Part shown: positions 9,646 through 19,945 of the stretch, in pieces | How positions within the stretch are numbered: position 1 is the first letter of the stretch | Layout of the letters: the number at the start of each line of letters is the position of its first letter | Assembly (NCBI GenBank): GCA_033557465.1 | Contig: CM066040.1 | Coordinates: 328,432,297-328,496,296, forward strand | Source of the DNA: Ichthyophis bannanicus | Taxonomy: Eukaryota; Chordata; Amphibia; Gymnophiona; Ichthyophiidae | Length of the DNA stretch: 64,000 bases | Reading direction: 5' to 3' | Position numbers and translations under genes: made by a program | The notes under the pieces: generated by a model | Told to the model about the DNA's origin: nothing | The model's input: only the letters and a program-made list of their open reading frames with translations | The model's database searches: none

Positions 9646-11206
9646 GTGCCTGCTAGCTCCAACGGCGCAAGGGCGCTCATGCCAGGGGGGTCTCTTTGCC
9701 TCATTTGTGGATCTCGGCGGGGCGCCGACGCGGAGACCGGGGTGTGCCCACGCTGTGCCTCGCTGTCTCGCAGTATGGAGCAGCGCCTGGAAAGCTCTTT
9801 GGCTGCAACGGCGCAGTCCGGTGCCGCAGCAGGGGACTTGGACTCGCCTATGGAAGGACCCTCGAGTCTCCCTTCTACCGGTTGCTTGGCATCTGCGGGA
9901 CAGTTGGACCTCGGGGGAGCCTTGCCCTTGGAGGATTTTTCTCCCGATTTTGTTTTGCTCCTGCACCAGGCGTTCTGCCGTAGGCGCCAGGTTCTGGGGG
10001 CGGCGCCTCTTCCACCGCAGGGGGTGTCTGCCCAGTCCATTTCGGGGGAGCCTTCCTTGCCCGGCAGCAGGGCCCCTAAGCGAACACGGATGCACCAACC
10101 CTTTCCTTCGGAAACTGAGTGGCCTGAAGGGGAGGACACAGAGTTCGACCAGGAGGTGGATGCAGACGGCTTGGAAGAGGGCGAGCTTCCTAAGCCGGAG
10201 GATCAGGCTAAGATTATTCGCGTGTTCCGACGGGAAGAGCTGTCTGCTCTGGTTTCGGAGGCGCTTCAGACTCTGGGTTTGGCCCCGACTGCTCCGGTGG
10301 AGGAGGCTGACGGGGCAGATCCCATTATTCAAGCGGTACGTCAAACTAACGTGGTTTTCCCCATTCACAAGGTTATTGACCAGATGATTCAGGCCGAGTG
10401 GGACACTCCTGAATCGGGTCTCAAGGGGGTTAAGGTCATGCGACGGCTTTATCCTCTTTCGGACGCAGATCTTGAGTGTTTCCGCTCTCCCAAAGTCGAC
10501 GCGGCCGTGTCGGCGGTGACTAAGAAGACCACCATTCCGGTGGAAGGGAGTGCGGCCTTACGCGAGCCGCAGGACCGGAAAATGGACGGGCTGTTAAAGC
10601 AATCCTTTGAGGCGGACGCGATTGCATTACAGGCCTCCGTTTGTGGGGCTTGGGTTGCCCGTGCATGTTTGCGCTGGGTTCAGCGACTGCAACAAACTCC
10701 TTCCTTAGAGGCCGACATGCTGACTGAGCTCCACCGCTTGGAGTCTGGTGCGGCATACTTAGCGGATGTCCAGTATGATCTCATCAGAGCTCTCTCCAAT
10801 AGTATGGCATCCGTGGTGGCGTCACGCAGAGCCCTTTGGTTAAAAAAATTGGGCGGCCGATGGGTCTTCCAAATCGCGGTTGGGCAAATTACCTTTTAAA
10901 GGTAGACTGCTCTTTGGTGAGGACTTGGATAAGTTGGTTAAGGATCTGGGAGACTCCAAAGGCGGTCGCTTGCCGGAGGATAGACCCAAGCGGGGTAGGT
11001 CGCTTCCGGTCGCTCGGGGGCAGTTTCGGGACTTTCGTAGGTTCCGGTCGCCACGTTATGGGGGTTTCCAGCGTGGCAGATATAGCTCCCGAGCGTCGGG
11101 TTTTTGCGGCTTTCGGGGAGCTAGCAGAGGATTCTCGACGGCTAGTTCCCCAGCCCGTACGCAAGCCCCAATGAAGGGCAGCGGGTCCAGGTGGAGCTGC
11201 CTGTGA
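9646..11206 (+). pseudogene. DIRS-2 Gag-like protein (one frameshift)
   Basis: The frame opens at 9646 (MPASSNGARAL) and runs 417 codons to 10899. Near the N-terminus is a Cys pattern, CLICGSRRG...CPRC (C-x2-C ... C-x2-C), that recurs in the gag of the other DIRS copies. The middle is acidic, followed by a helical FRREELSALVSEAL block and VTKKTTIPVEG, typical of this gag family. At 10842-10848 a run of seven A shifts the frame. The expected basic C-terminus (GKLPFKGRLLFGEDLDKLV, then Arg/Gly-rich) continues in another frame to 11206. The RT frame begins just before the gag stop, so the two overlap slightly. Gag is presumed to package element RNA. Confidence 0.75.
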
Positions 11207-13076
11207 TCGGAGGGCGTCTTCGACGTTTTCTCTCCACTTGGACCCAAATTACTTCCGATCAGTGGGTTTTGGACATCATACGAGACGGGTATGTTCTCGA
11301 TTTGGCCCGTCCCGTGCTCGATTCTTTTGTAGCGTCCCCATGCCGGGGAGTACGGAAAACCCTTCAAGTCCGGCAAACGCTCGATCGTCTTCTCCGGCTG
11401 GGGGCGGTCATTCCCGTGCCGCAAGCGGAATATGGTCAGGGACGGTACTCCATCTATTTCGTGGTGCCAAAGAAGGGTGGCGATCTTCGCCCCATTTTGG
11501 ATCTCAAAGGAGTGAATCGTTGTCTGCGGATTCCCCACTTTCGGATGGAAACCCTACGGTCTGTGATAGTCGCGGTCCGCCGGGGCGAGTTTCTCACGTC
11601 TCTCGACCTCACGGAGGCTTATCTCCATATCCCTATTCGAGAGGACCAGCAAAGTATCTCCGCTTTGCGCTGCCGTGGGGTCATTTCCAGTTTCAGGCTT
11701 TGCCCTTCGGTCTTGCGACCGCGCCGCGAGTCTTCACCAAGGTCATGGTGGTTGTAGCGGCAGCCTTGCGCAAAGAGGGAGTGCTCGTCCATCCCTACCT
11801 GGACGATTGGTTGATTCGCGGGAAGTCTCGCGCAGAAAGTTTGGCGGCGACGGCAAAGGTCATGGCGCTCTTGCAGTCTCTCGGCTGGGTGGTCAACCCC
11901 CACAAGAGCCATTTGGTTCCAACGCAGCTTCTTGAATATTTGGGGGTACAGTTCGAAACGTGCGTGGGGTTGGTATCTCTTCCCGAACGCAGGATTTTGG
12001 CTCTGCAATCCCTGGTACGGAGGTTCCGAAAGACTCCGGCTCCGTCGGCATGGCACTACCTGCAGTTGCTCGGGACGATGGCGGCCTCCCTGGAGGTGGT
12101 ACCTTGGGCACGCTTTCACATGCGTTCGCTCCAGCGGGCCTTGCTCCGTCGCTGGTCCAACCAGTCCGATTCCCTGGGCAAACGTCTTCCTTGCCCGATG
12201 GCCGTCCGGAGAGATCTGCGTTGGTGGCTGAACCCATCCTCGCTTCGGGTGGGGATGCCATTGGAGCAACCGGACTATGTTCCGCTCTTGACGGATGCCT
12301 GTCTGACGGGCTGGGGCGCACACTGCGAGGGTCAGTTCGCTCAAGGTCTCTGGTCCCCGGAGGAGAGCGCTTGGTCGATCAATCGCTTGGAACTTCGAGC
12401 CGTTCGTTTGGCCTTACAACACTTCGAGATCCGAATAGCGTCGCGGGCGGTTCGAGTTCTCTCCGACAATGCGGCGACTGTGGCCTACATCAACCGGCAG
12501 GGCGGTACCGGAAGCGTCGGCCTGGAAGCGGAGACTCGGACGTTATTCGAGTGGGTGGAGCCTCGGCTGCTGGCCATCTCGGCGACACACATTGCCGGAA
12601 AAGACAACGTGACGGCAGACTTTCTCAGCAGAGTTCACGTGGACCCCGGCGAATGGGAACTTCATCCGCGGGTGTTCGAGCAGCTGGTTCAGCGTTGGGG
12701 CCAACCGGTCATGGACTTGATGGCTACGTTCCGCTCAGCAAAGGCAGCTCGGTTCTACAGTCGTTGGAGGGAGCCAATGTCCGAAGGTCTGGATGCTCTT
12801 TTGCAGACTTGGCCATCCGCGGGTCTGCTCTACGTGTTTCCTCCGTGGCCCCTACTGGGGCGCGTGATTCAGCGTATCGAGGCTCACCGGGGTCGGGTGC
12901 TGTTGATACCGCCGGATTGGCCTCGTCGGCCTTAGTATGCCGATCTGATGCGGTTGGTGGACGGTTCTCCGTGGAGGCTTCCCTTGGTTCCGGATCTGTT
13001 GTGTCAGGGTCCCCTTCGCATGCCTCAGGTGGGGAGATTCTCTCTTACAGCCTGGCTATTGAAAGGGCTCGGCTAA
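11191..13076 (+). pseudogene. DIRS-2 reverse transcriptase-RNase H-methyltransferase-like polyprotein (two lesions)
   Basis: The N-terminal RT part (11191 to about 11650) shows YSIYFVVPKKGGDLRPILDLKG and SLDLTEAYLHIPI. A one-base loss in the CAAAG at 11650-11654 moves the frame. The RT then continues with LPFGLATAPRVFTKVM, the catalytic YLDDWLIRG near 11795, and LEYLGVQFET. RNase H follows: LLTDACLTGWGAHC near 12290, LELRAVRLAL, and SDNAATVAYINRQGGT near 12463, all key acidic residues kept. After it lies the block DLMATFRSAKA...LYVFPPWPLLG, the position annotated as a Dam-like methyltransferase in DIRS elements. A TGG to TAG stop at 12933-12935 truncates it; the frame would otherwise run to about 13076, overlapping the recombinase frame. 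Confidence 0.8.
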
Positions 13077-14113
13077 GAAAACGGGGTTATTCCCGGGCGG
13101 TCGTGGCGACCCTGTTACAAGCGCGCAAACGATCCACTTCGCTGGCCTATGTACGGGTTTGGCGTATTTTTGAGGACTGGTGTTCTCGGCATCAGATCCG
13201 AGCGGCTACAGCCTCTATTCCGGTGATCCTGGATTTTTTACAGGACGGTTTTGCTAAGGGTTTGGCCGCCAGTTCTTTGCGTGTGCAATTGGCGGCGCTG
13301 GCTTGTTACCGAGGAAAGGTTCAGGGCGTGGCTTTAGGTGCTCATGCTGATGTCGTTCGTTTCTTGCGGGCTGTTTCTCGGCTGCGTCCAGCCCGTAGAG
13401 TCTCGGTACCCTCATGGGATCTTAATTTGGTGTTGCGAGCTCTCAGTGCAGCTCCTTTTGAGCCTCTTTCTCGTAGTTTGGTAAAGGATTTGACTCTCAA
13501 AACGGTGTTTCTAGTGGCGATTTGTTTGGCACGCCGTATTTCCGAGCTCCAGGCTCTTTCTTGCAGGGAGCCTTTTCTGTCTTTCTCGGCTCAAAAAGTG
13601 GTTCTGCGGCCTGTGCCTTCCTTTTTACCTAAGGTGACTTCTCCTTTCCACTTGAACCAGGCCGTCTCCCTTCCGGTATTTCCGGAGTCGGAAGGGCGTG
13701 CTTCTGATCGCGGTCTAAGTCGGTTGGACCTCAAGAGGGTTCTACGCCGCTATTTAAAAGTTACCAGCGATTTTCGTAAATCGGATCACTTGTTTGTGCT
13801 GTTTGGCGGTCCTCGCAAAGGGGAAGTGGCGGCGAAGGCCTCTATTGCTCGGTGGATTAAAGAGGCGATTGGTTCGGCTTATCTGTTACACGGACGGGTT
13901 CCGCCTATTGGATTGCGCGCTCATTCTACGAGAGCGCAGGCAGCGTCCTGGGCGGAGTTCAGTTTGGTTTCCCCGGTGGATATCTGTAAGGCGGCCACGT
14001 GGTCGTCTTTACACACTTTCAGTAAACATTATCGACTTGATGTCTTGGCGGTGAGCGATGCCTGTTTTGGTTCCGCGGTTCTGCGTGCCGGCTGGAAAAA
14101 TCCCGCCCGTTAG
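12938..14113 (+). CDS. DIRS-2 tyrosine recombinase (intact)
   Basis: The frame is open from well inside the RT region to TAG at 14113, and the recombinase homology starts about 13040 (LSYSLAIERARLRKRGYS). A SAM-like N-terminal core-binding domain (RKRSTSLAYVRVWRIFEDW) is followed by the catalytic domain: Arg I in CLARRISELQALS near 13530, His-x-x-Arg in RAHSTRAQAASWAE near 13920, and the nucleophilic Tyr in SKHYRLDVLAV near 14030. All canonical residues are present. The true start is unclear; translation may restart in the overlap with the RT frame. The enzyme integrates circular DIRS DNA. It is the only undamaged ORF of this copy and among the longest open mobile frames in the window. Confidence 0.85.
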   Translation, partial: CRSDAVGGRFSVEASLGSGSVVSGSPSHASGGEILSYSLAIERARLRKRGYSRAVVATLLQARKRSTSLAYVRVWRIFEDWCSRHQIRAATASIPVILDFLQDGFAKGLAASSLRVQLAALACYRGKVQGVALGAHADVVRFLRAVSRLRPARRVSVPSWDLNLVLRALSAAPFEPLSRSLVKDLTLKTVFLVAICLARRISELQALSCREPFLSFSAQKVVLRPVPSFLPKVTSPFHLNQAVSLPVFPESEGRASDRGLSRLDLKRVLRRYLKVTSDFRKSDHLFVLFGGPRKGEVAAKASIARWIKEAIGSAYLLHGRVPPIGLRAHSTRAQAASWAEFSLVSPVDICKAATWSSLHTFSKHYRLDVLAVSDACFGSAVLRAGWKNPAR

Positions 14114-14130
14114 GCTGCTTTGATACATCC

Positions 14131-14226
14131 CATACGTCGAGGACTAAGCTGGAGGAACGATAAGGAAATAGTAATTACACTTACCTGGTAATTGTAGTTC
14201 CTTGAGAGACGACAGCTTAGTCCTCC
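14131..14226 (+). repeat. DIRS-2 internal complementary region (ICR)
   Basis: The first about 39 bases are the complement of 8421-8460, and the following about 55 bases are the complement of about 14610-14665. The two meet at GGAAATAGTAATTAC, which is the predicted junction of the circularised element. Confidence 0.85.
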
Positions 14227-14504
14227 TGCCTCTCCCTGTCTCATTGCTTTTAGCGCGGCACGCCTTGGGTTCAGAGCTCCGTATTCCCAGGTGAGTGCGT
14301 TTCCTTCTCTTTTTTCCTTTCGCTCCAATGTTTTCCTTTTCTTCTCACTCTCTGCTTTGGCTGTGGCAGGGGCGGGACATTCCGTCCCTGTTAGGGGTGG
14401 CTTTTGGCTACAGTAAAAACGAAAAAAAAAAAAAAAAAAAACAACCTGCAAAAAGGGACCCTATTAAAGGTTAGCTACGTGTTTGAGTTTGCTTTGACAG
14501 TAGG

Positions 14505-14665
14505 TCACTGGAGTTCCAGAGATGCCTGGTATGATAGTTCCAGAGGAGCTGAAATCTGATTGGTCCAGTCTTCATGCTGCAGGAGGAGGTGCACTACCCA
14601 TACGTCGAGGACTAAGCTGTCGTCTCTCAAGGAACTACAATTACCAGGTAAGTGTAATTACTATT
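14505..14665 (+). repeat. DIRS-2 right terminal inverted repeat
   Basis: Complement of the left ITR over about 120 bases, followed by a unique right extension (TCGTCTCTCAAGGAACTAC...) that is copied in the ICR. Confidence 0.85.
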
Positions 14666-16074
14666 TCTGACTGATTGAAGTATTCTTGAAATAGATGTGT
14701 TTTAAGGCTTTTACGGAATGATGTGAGATCTTTGTTAGCTCTTAAGTTGTCGGGGAGTTTGTTCCATTGTGTTGGAGCAGTGTATGTGAATGCTCTATTA
14801 CTAGTGGATGCCTTTGTTTTGCAAATGGAGAGGGGGGTTTGTAGTATATTTAGGTTGTGAGTACGTCTTTTCCTGTTTGTAGTTTGCGGCATTATGAGTG
14901 TAGCAAGATGAGATGGGGCAGAATTGTTTATTAGTTTGAATGTTGTAATTATTATTTTGTATCGTATACGTGCATGTATGGGCAACCAGTGAAGTTCTCT
15001 TAGAATAGGTGTGATGTGATCAGAGAAGGGTACGTTCATTAGAATTCGGGCAGTTACATTTTGTGCCATCTGAAGTATGTTTGTTGTTTTTTTGGGCAGG
15101 CCTTGTAGTATGCCATTACAGTAGTCTAGATGTGGCATTATGATTGCTTGTATTATTGATCTAAAGTCTAATAGTTCAATGATGTTACGTAAGGGCTGTA
15201 GAGTTCTTAGTTTGTAGAAAATGGTTCTATTTAAAAGTCTTAGGTGGGTTTCCATGTTACGTGTGCTATCTAGTGTAACACCTAGGTACTTTAGTTCTTG
15301 TTTTGTGTTATAAGTAGTATTATTTAATATGATTGTGGGGGGGTGTTTAAACTCCGGATTTTTAGAGATAAACATTACTTCAGTTTTTTTGTGATTGATA
15401 TGCATATTGTTTTGTTGGAGCCATTGTTGTGCTTCATTAAGGCAATTTTCTATGTGACTGTAATCTGGGTTACATATATCCAATTGGGTATAAAGCATTA
15501 TATCATCCGCATAGAGATGATAGTCAATTTTGTGTTTCTGGAATATTCCGCAGATTGGTTTTAGATATAAGTTAAATAATATAGCGGATAATGCTGAGCC
15601 CTGTGGGATACCTTGTGTCTATGGGAAGGTATTGGATAGGTTTCTATCAAAATATACTTGTTGTATCCTGTTGGATATATAAGACGAGAACCATTTTAGG
15701 GGGGTTCCATTTATACCTATTGTTTCTAATCTTTCAATGAGGATCTTATGATTCACTGAATCAAAGGCTGCAGATATGTCGATGAAAATTAGGACAAACA
15801 TTTTTTTGCAGTTTTCAATGCCTTTTTAGAGTCTGTCAAATAATACTAGAAGCAGTGTTTCTACTCCATGTGATTGTCGAAAACCATATTGTTGAGCATC
15901 AAGTGCATTTGTGTTATCTATGTGGTCTTGCAATTGGTATTGTACAGATTTTTCAATAATTTTGGCTAGAAAGGGTATACTGGATATGGGTCTGTAAGAG
16001 GATGGATCTGCATTGTTTAGTGATTTGTTTTTTAGTATAGGTCGTATTAAAGATCTTTTTAGTTCTGTAGGCAT
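14666..16074 (-). pseudogene. L2-a reverse transcriptase
   Basis: On the minus strand it reads from SYRPISSIPFLAKIIEK (near 16000) through IFIDISAAFDSVNH (near 15780), then a YADD-type region near 15500, to LKYLGVTLDSTRNMETH, PHLDYCNGIL, HITPILRELHWLP and a conserved C-terminal TQWNKLPDNLR block near 14760. Three frames are used, so there are at least two frameshifts. The homologous plus-strand copy L2-e (52599-54567) confirms the block order. L2-clade LINEs use one endonuclease-RT ORF; only RT remains here because of 5' truncation. Confidence 0.7.
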
Positions 16075-16173
16075 GTTTCCTTGTGTTAGAGAATGGTTTA
16101 CAATGTTTAGTATTATGGGCGATAATTCTGTTTTAGCATTCTTGATCCAGTCTACTGGACAAGGGTTGTGCTC

Positions 16174-17604
16174 TATGTTAGAGAGGGCATTGAGTCACAA
16201 AGGATTAAAGTTTTGCAGGAAGCAAAATTTACTGTAGAATCTCTATGGATTGAAATTCCATGTAAAAAGGGGAAGGCAATGGCAGTGGGGGGTGTACTAT
16301 CGAACGCCTGGCCAGAATGAACAAATGGATGACGAAATGCTCAAAGAAATCAGGGAAGCTAATAAAAGTTATAACACAGTAATAATAATGGGCGATTTCA
16401 ATTACCCCGGTATTGACTGGATCAGTGTCACGGCAGGACATGCTAGGGAGATAAAGTTTCTAGATGAAATAAATGATTGCTTCTTGGAGCAGCTGGTTCA
16501 TGAACCAACCAGAGGGGAAGCAATTTTGGACCTAGTCCTTAGTGGAACACCAGATCTGGTGCAAGAGAAAAGGGTGTTGGAGCCACTTGGCAATAGTGAT
16601 CATAGCATGATCGTGCTTGATTTAATTAATGGAGGAGGGCTGGTAAGGAAATCCACAGAACTACCTTTTAACTTTCGAAAGGGAGACTGATAAAATGAGG
16701 AAAATAGTTAAGATAAAACTAAACGGAACAGTTGCAAAGGTTAAAGACTTACATCAAGCTTGGGTGTTTAAAAATACTATCTTGAAACCCCAGACCAGCT
16801 GTATTCCATGTTTTAAAAAAAGTGGAAGGAAGTCCAAAAAACTGCCAGCATGGTTTAAAGCTGAGGTTAGAGAGGTGGTTGTTGACAAAAAAGCATCTTT
16901 CAGGAAATGGAAAAAAGAGCCAGATGATAAAAACTGGAAACAGCACAATCACTGGCAAGTTAGATGCAAGGCAGGGAAAGAAAGAATTTGAGAAGAAACT
17001 TGCTGTGGAAGCAAAACCGCGTAATAAAGACTTTTTCAAGTACATTCGTAGCAAAAAACCTGTGAGTCAGTTGGACCATTAGATGATAGAGCGGTTAAAG
17101 GGGACAAGGCTATAGCGGAGAGACTGAATGAATTCTTTGCTTCGGTCTTTACAGAGGAACCTGTAAGGATGTTACCCATGACTGAAGTGGTATTTAAAGG
17201 TAATACTGCGGAAGAATTGAAAGAAATATTGATATACTGGGAAGATGAATAACAACTATTTGATAAACTGAAGTGTAGCAAATCACCTGGACCAAATGGT
17301 ATACATTCAAGGGTGTTGACAGAACCGAAATATGAGACTGCAGACCTACTATTAGTAATCTGTGAACTATCATTAAAATCATCTGTAATACCTAAGATTG
17401 GAGGATGGCCTGTGTAATGCCAATTTTTAAAAGGGGTTCCAGGGGTGATCCGGTAAACTACAGACCAGTGAGCCTGATGTAAGTACCAGGAAAAATGTTA
17501 GAAACCATCATAAAGAAAAAAATGACTCATCATGTAGATAGCCATGGCTTATTGGGAGACAATCAACATGGCTATAGACAAGGAAGATCTTGTCTTACTA
17601 ATCT
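16174..17604 (+). pseudogene. CR1-d ORF2: endonuclease end and first half of RT
   Basis: Endonuclease blocks are visible: VESLWIEI, GVYYRTPGQNEQ, IIMGDFNYPGIDW, EPTRGEAILDLVL and NSDHSMI, up to 16690. A lysine-rich linker follows (KKASFRKWKKEPDDKNW), then DKLKCSKSPGPNGIHS-type RT entry near 17290, RPVSLM near 17465 and the GYRQGRSCLTNL block at 17570-17604, where CR1-e interrupts it. Multiple stops and frameshifts occur. It is the same region as minus-strand CR1-e, so the two form a long inverted pair. Confidence 0.65.
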
Positions 17605-17989
17605 AAGAACATAAGATATGTCATACTAGGTCAGACCAAGGTCCATCAAGCCCAGTATCCTGTTTCCAACAGTGGCCAATCTAGGTCATAAGTACATAGC
17701 AGTCTCCCCAAAAGACACAGGTTCCTCAATGCTTGTATTGGGTCAAGTAGTGATATCCTGGATCCATTTTAATAATGGTTTATGGACCTTTCCTCCAGGA
17801 ACTTGTCCAAACCTTTTTTAAACCCAGCTACACTAGCAGCTTTTACTACATCCTCCGGTAACAAATTCCAGAGTTTGATTACGCGTTGAGTGAAAAACTA
17901 TTTTCTTTTATTAGTCTTAAATAGGTTACCCTGTAGCTTCATTGCATGTCCCCTAGTCTTTTTGTATTCTGACGACATAAACAATTGAT

Positions 17990-19684
17990 CTACGTTTCCC
18001 GTTCCACTCCATTCATTAATTTATAGACCTCTATCATATCTCCCCCCAGCCGTCTCTTTTCCAGGTTGAAGAGCCCCAACCTTCTTAGCCTCTCTTCATA
18101 GGAGTATCCTTCCATCCCCTTCACCATTTTGGTGGCTCTTCTCTGCACCTTTTCTAATAACGCTATATCCTTTTTAAGATACGGCGACCAGAATTGCACA
18201 CTATATTCAAGGTGTGGTCATACAATGGAACAATACAGAAGCATTATAATATCCTTTGTTTTATTTTCCATTCCTTTCCTTATGATACCTAGCATTTCAT
18301 TTGCTCTCTTTGCCGCCCCTGCACACTGGGTGGAGAGTTTCAAACATCTTATCCACGATGACGCCTAAATCTTTTTCCTGGGTAGTGGTTTCCAGTGTGG
18401 AACCTTGCATCATGTTACCATAGTTTGGGTTGTTCTTTCCTAGTTGCTTAACTTTGCACTTGTCCACATTAAATTTCATCTGCCATTTGGATGCCCAGTC
18501 TTCCAATTTATCAAGATCTTCTTGCAATTTTCCCCAATTCTCTTGGGTTTTAACAACGTTAAATAGCTTTGTGTCATCTGCAAATTTGATAACCTCACTC
18601 GTTATTTCCTTTTCCAGGTCATTTATGAATATGTCAGAAAGCAGCGGACCCAGCACAGATCCCTGGGGTACTCCACTATTCACCTTTTTCCATTGGGAAA
18701 ATTGGCCATTTAGCCCTACCCTCTGCTTTCTATCTTTTAACCAGTTCCTGATCCACAATAGTATACTGCCTCCTATCCCATGACTTTTTAGTTTTGCCAA
18801 AAGTCTCTGAGGGACCTTGTCAAAGGCTTTCTGAAAGTCCAAATACACTATATCAACCGACTCACCTTTGTCTACCTGTTTATTCACACCTTCAAAAAAA
18901 CATAACAGATTAGTAAGACAAGATCTTCCTTGTCTAAAGCCATGTTGGCTGTCTCCCATTAAGCCATGACTATCTACATGATGAGTAATTTTGTTTTTTT
19001 ATAATGGTTTCTACCATTTTTCCCGGTACTGACGTGAGGCTCACCGGTCAGTAGTTTCCCGGATCACCCCTGGAACCCTTTTTAAAAATTGGCGTTACGT
19101 TGGCGATCCTCCAGTCTTCAGGTATTATAGATGATTTTAATGATATTTCACAGATTACTAATAGCAGGTCTGCAATCTTATATTTCAGTTCTTTCAACAC
19201 CCTTGTATATATACCATCTGGTCCAGGTGATTTGCTACACTTCAGTTTATCAAATAGTTGTAATACATCTTCCCGGTGTATTGATATTTCTTTCAATTCC
19301 TCTGCAGAATCACCTTTAAATACCACTTCAGTCATGGGTAACATCCCCCTACATCGTCCTCAGTAAAGACCGAAGCAAAGAATTCATTCAGTCTCTCCGC
19401 TATAGCCTTGTCCCCTCTTACTGCCCCTTTTACCCCTCTATCATCTAATGGTCCAAGTGACTCTCTCACAGGTTTTTTGCTACGAATATATTTGAGAAAG
19501 TCTTTATTACATGTTTTTGCTTTCACAGCAAGTTTCCTCTCAAATTCTCTCTTTGCTTGCCTTATCAATGCCTTGCATTTAATTTTCCAGTGCTTGTGCT
19601 GTTTCCAGTTTTTGTCATTTGGCTCTTTTTTCCATTTCAAAAAAGATGCTTTTTTTGGAAAAAACAGCCTCTCTGACCTCATAT
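17990..19684 (-). pseudogene. CR1-e reverse transcriptase
   Basis: On the minus strand: KKASFLKWKKEPNDKNWK near 19650, CSKSPGPDGI near 19220, DWRIANVTPIFKKG near 19080, then a 220-codon open stretch 18959-18297 with GFRQGRSCLTNLLCFFEGV, YLDFQKAFDKVP, SGVPQGSVLGPLL and the catalytic FADDTKLF. It continues to [19 protein letters not shown] near 18110. Frameshifts separate these stretches. The catalytic Asp pair is retained. Confidence 0.7.
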
Positions 19685-19945
19685 TTAACACTAGAAGCCC
19701 CAAAAGGAATTTTACCTAGAAACCCCAAAGTGCGTCAATTGACATTTTATCACAACAACTGCGTTTAGCATGAAATGCAGATGTGAATTAATGTGAAGTT
19801 ACTTATTTGTTAAATACGTGCAGTATGTGACGTCATTACATGATGTCATCGTGTGTTTGTTTGCAATGTCGGAGTAAAACTGTAGGATACACCACTAGGT
19901 TGTAGTCTGTTACTCTTTAAACGGTTAACACTAGGTAAAATAAAA

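Larger units (their letters stand above)
8420..14665 (+). mobile_element. DIRS-2: structurally complete DIRS retrotransposon (6.2 kb)
   Basis: It has left ITR 8420-8551, gag 9646-11206, RT-RNase H from 11191, tyrosine recombinase to 14113, ICR 14131-14226 and right ITR 14505-14665. The ICR joins the complement of the outer left end (GGACTAAGCTGGAGGAACGA) directly to the complement of the outer right end (GTAATTACACTTACCTGG), the hallmark of DIRS replication through a circle. There is no LTR, integrase, protease or clear target-site duplication. GC content is visibly higher than in the flanks. Inserted in L2-a. Confidence 0.9.
8050..16173 (-). mobile_element. L2-a: minus-strand L2-clade LINE split by DIRS-2
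   Basis: The 3' tail (TTTATTTATTTTATTT at 8050 onward, then ATACCGC...AGCGGTTTAC) lies at the low-coordinate end and RT coding lies at 14666-16074. The two segments 8050-8419 and 14666-16173 flank DIRS-2. The element is inserted in the endonuclease region of CR1-d. It is 5'-truncated, so no endonuclease domain is seen. Confidence 0.7.

Noticed and set aside
9610..10368. 252-codon open frame on the minus strand opposite DIRS-2 gag
   Set aside because: GC-rich shadow of gag; Arg/Gly/Pro-rich with no domain, and the plus-strand gag motifs explain the region.
11619..12344. 241-codon minus-strand open frame opposite DIRS-2 RT
   Set aside because: Antisense shadow of the RT-RNase H frame; no recognisable motif.
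8420..14665. Endogenous retrovirus or LTR retrotransposon
   Set aside because: There are no direct LTRs, primer-binding site, protease, integrase or envelope; inverted repeats, ICR and tyrosine recombinase identify a DIRS element.
17605..17720. Twin-priming of a single CR1 to explain the inverted arrangement at 16174-19684
   Set aside because: The plus and minus parts cover the same RT-linker region instead of complementary parts, and the plus copy resumes at 28387, so two separate elements are needed.
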